The notes beneath the pieces are model-generated. The model made no database searches. It saw nothing but the letters and a program-made list of their open reading frames with translations, and had not been told where the DNA came from. DNA of 5,058 bases from CAYREV01 sp964423345 (GTDB taxonomy: Bacteria; Bacteroidota; Rhodothermia; Balneolales; Balneolaceae): NCBI GenBank assembly GCA_964423345.1, contig CAYREV010000080.1, positions 1 to 5,058 of the forward strand. Direction: 5' to 3'. Made by a program: the position numbers and the translations under genes. Positions within the stretch are counted from its first letter, which is position 1; every line of letters starts with the position of its first letter. Positions 4,579-5,058 of the stretch are shown piece by piece.

Positions 4579-5058
4579 TCACCGACCGTCTCCCTCGAGC
4601 AGCGCCTCGACGTCCCCTCTGAGCCCGTCGGCGACGACTTCGTCGGTACCCTCCGGAAGCCTCGGGACCAGCATCTCGAAGTCGTTCATCACACGGACCA
4701 TCGCCAGCAGTTCGTAGAGCGGCCAGTGCCTCCAGCCAGAATCGGAGGGCCCCTGAGCCGTCGATCGGTATCCCGACAGCAGCGCCTCCCGGACCAGGTT
4801 CTGGCGATCGGCGACGTCGGGAAGCGCCGACAGGAACGCCCCGCCGAAGAGGTACTCGGCGAACGCGAGGTCGAACGCGGGGGCGACGGCGAGGGTGTAC
4901 GCCCAGTCGAGCATCGCCGTCACCTCGCCCGTGCCGGGGTCGACCAGGAGGTTGTGGAACCCGTGGTCGTTCCGTCCGAGAACCGGCGAGAACGGGCCAG
5001 CCAGTCCCTCGATTCGCTCCTCGGTCCACGCCTCGAGCCGCGGCGTGAGCCGGGCGAA
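4579..5058 (-). CDS. Aminoglycoside phosphotransferase (APH)-like kinase, C-terminal part (partial)
   Basis: The frame is open from the right edge of the window to TGA at 4579-4581, giving 159 visible residues; the N-terminal lobe and start lie outside. The catalytic region reads VLGRNDHGFHNLLVD: Asp31 and Asn36 (visible numbering) fit the catalytic Asp and metal-binding Asn of the APH Brenner motif H-x-D-x4-N, but the first position is Arg29 instead of His. It is followed by GEVTAMLDWAYTLAVAPAFD, where Asp51 corresponds to the metal-binding Asp of the IDW motif that replaces kinase DFG, and FDLAFAEYLF matches the DLA segment. Family members phosphorylate small molecules such as aminoglycosides, choline, homoserine or macrolides; in haloarchaea the substrate is generally unknown, so an antibiotic-resistance role should not be assumed. 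Convergent with the methyltransferase gene, 13 bases between stops. Confidence 0.82.
   Translation of the reverse strand, partial: FARLTPRLEAWTEERIEGLAGPFSPVLGRNDHGFHNLLVDPGTGEVTAMLDWAYTLAVAPAFDLAFAEYLFGGAFLSALPDVADRQNLVREALLSGYRSTAQGPSDSGWRHWPLYELLAMVRVMNDFEMLVPRLPEGTDEVVADGLRGDVEALLEGDGR

Noticed and set aside
4579..4923. A complete small 114-residue protein starting at GTG 4921
   Set aside because: The same frame stays open to the window edge, and the upstream part contains the APH catalytic motif, so this is the tail of a larger gene.
3965..5029. A 354-codon minus-strand open frame antisense to the methyltransferase gene
   Set aside because: Arg/Ser/Pro-rich product in the wrong frame for the APH-like kinase; the kinase frame carries the recognisable catalytic motifs.

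Overview
The window looks like a piece of a haloarchaeal (class Halobacteria) chromosome. The predicted proteins are strongly acidic, the coding DNA is mostly GC-rich, promoter-like AT elements sit about 25-35 bases before start codons as expected for leaderless archaeal transcripts, and several families (amphi-Trp/DUF1508, the SWDEFF-type N-terminal domain, PRC-barrel-like tail) are ones I know from haloarchaea. The assignment rests on reading the sequence only; no search was run.

Layout. 1-119 (+): last 38 codons of an acyl-CoA dehydrogenase. 120-333: non-coding, lower GC. 334-840 (+): small two-domain amphi-Trp + DUF1508 protein. 841-962: AT-rich spacer between convergent genes, with a perfect 8-bp inverted repeat. 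963-2285 (-): 440-residue protein of unknown function built from an N-terminal haloarchaeal domain, a long middle region in which a hydrophobic residue recurs every five residues (about 36 pentads in three blocks), and a PRC-barrel-like C-terminus. 2286-2523: non-coding, several short inverted repeats. 2524-3243 (-): alpha/beta hydrolase of the EstC / plant methylesterase-hydroxynitrile lyase type. 3244-3403: divergent promoter region. 3404-3883 (+): GNAT N-acetyltransferase. 3936-4565 (+): class I SAM-dependent methyltransferase. 4579-5058 (-): C-terminal part of an aminoglycoside-phosphotransferase-like kinase, cut by the window edge.

The genes do not form one obvious pathway. The right half (2524-5058) is a set of compact, GC-rich enzyme genes, each apparently with its own promoter. 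The left-middle part (about 120-2350) is poorer in GC and holds two haloarchaeal proteins of unknown function; it may be an accessory segment between core genes.

The most notable item is the pentad-repeat protein at 963-2285. Its five-residue hydrophobic ladder with an acidic residue two places later suggests a solenoid (beta-helix-like) fold resembling, but not matching, classical pentapeptide-repeat proteins. No CRISPR array, tRNA, rRNA or transposase was seen.
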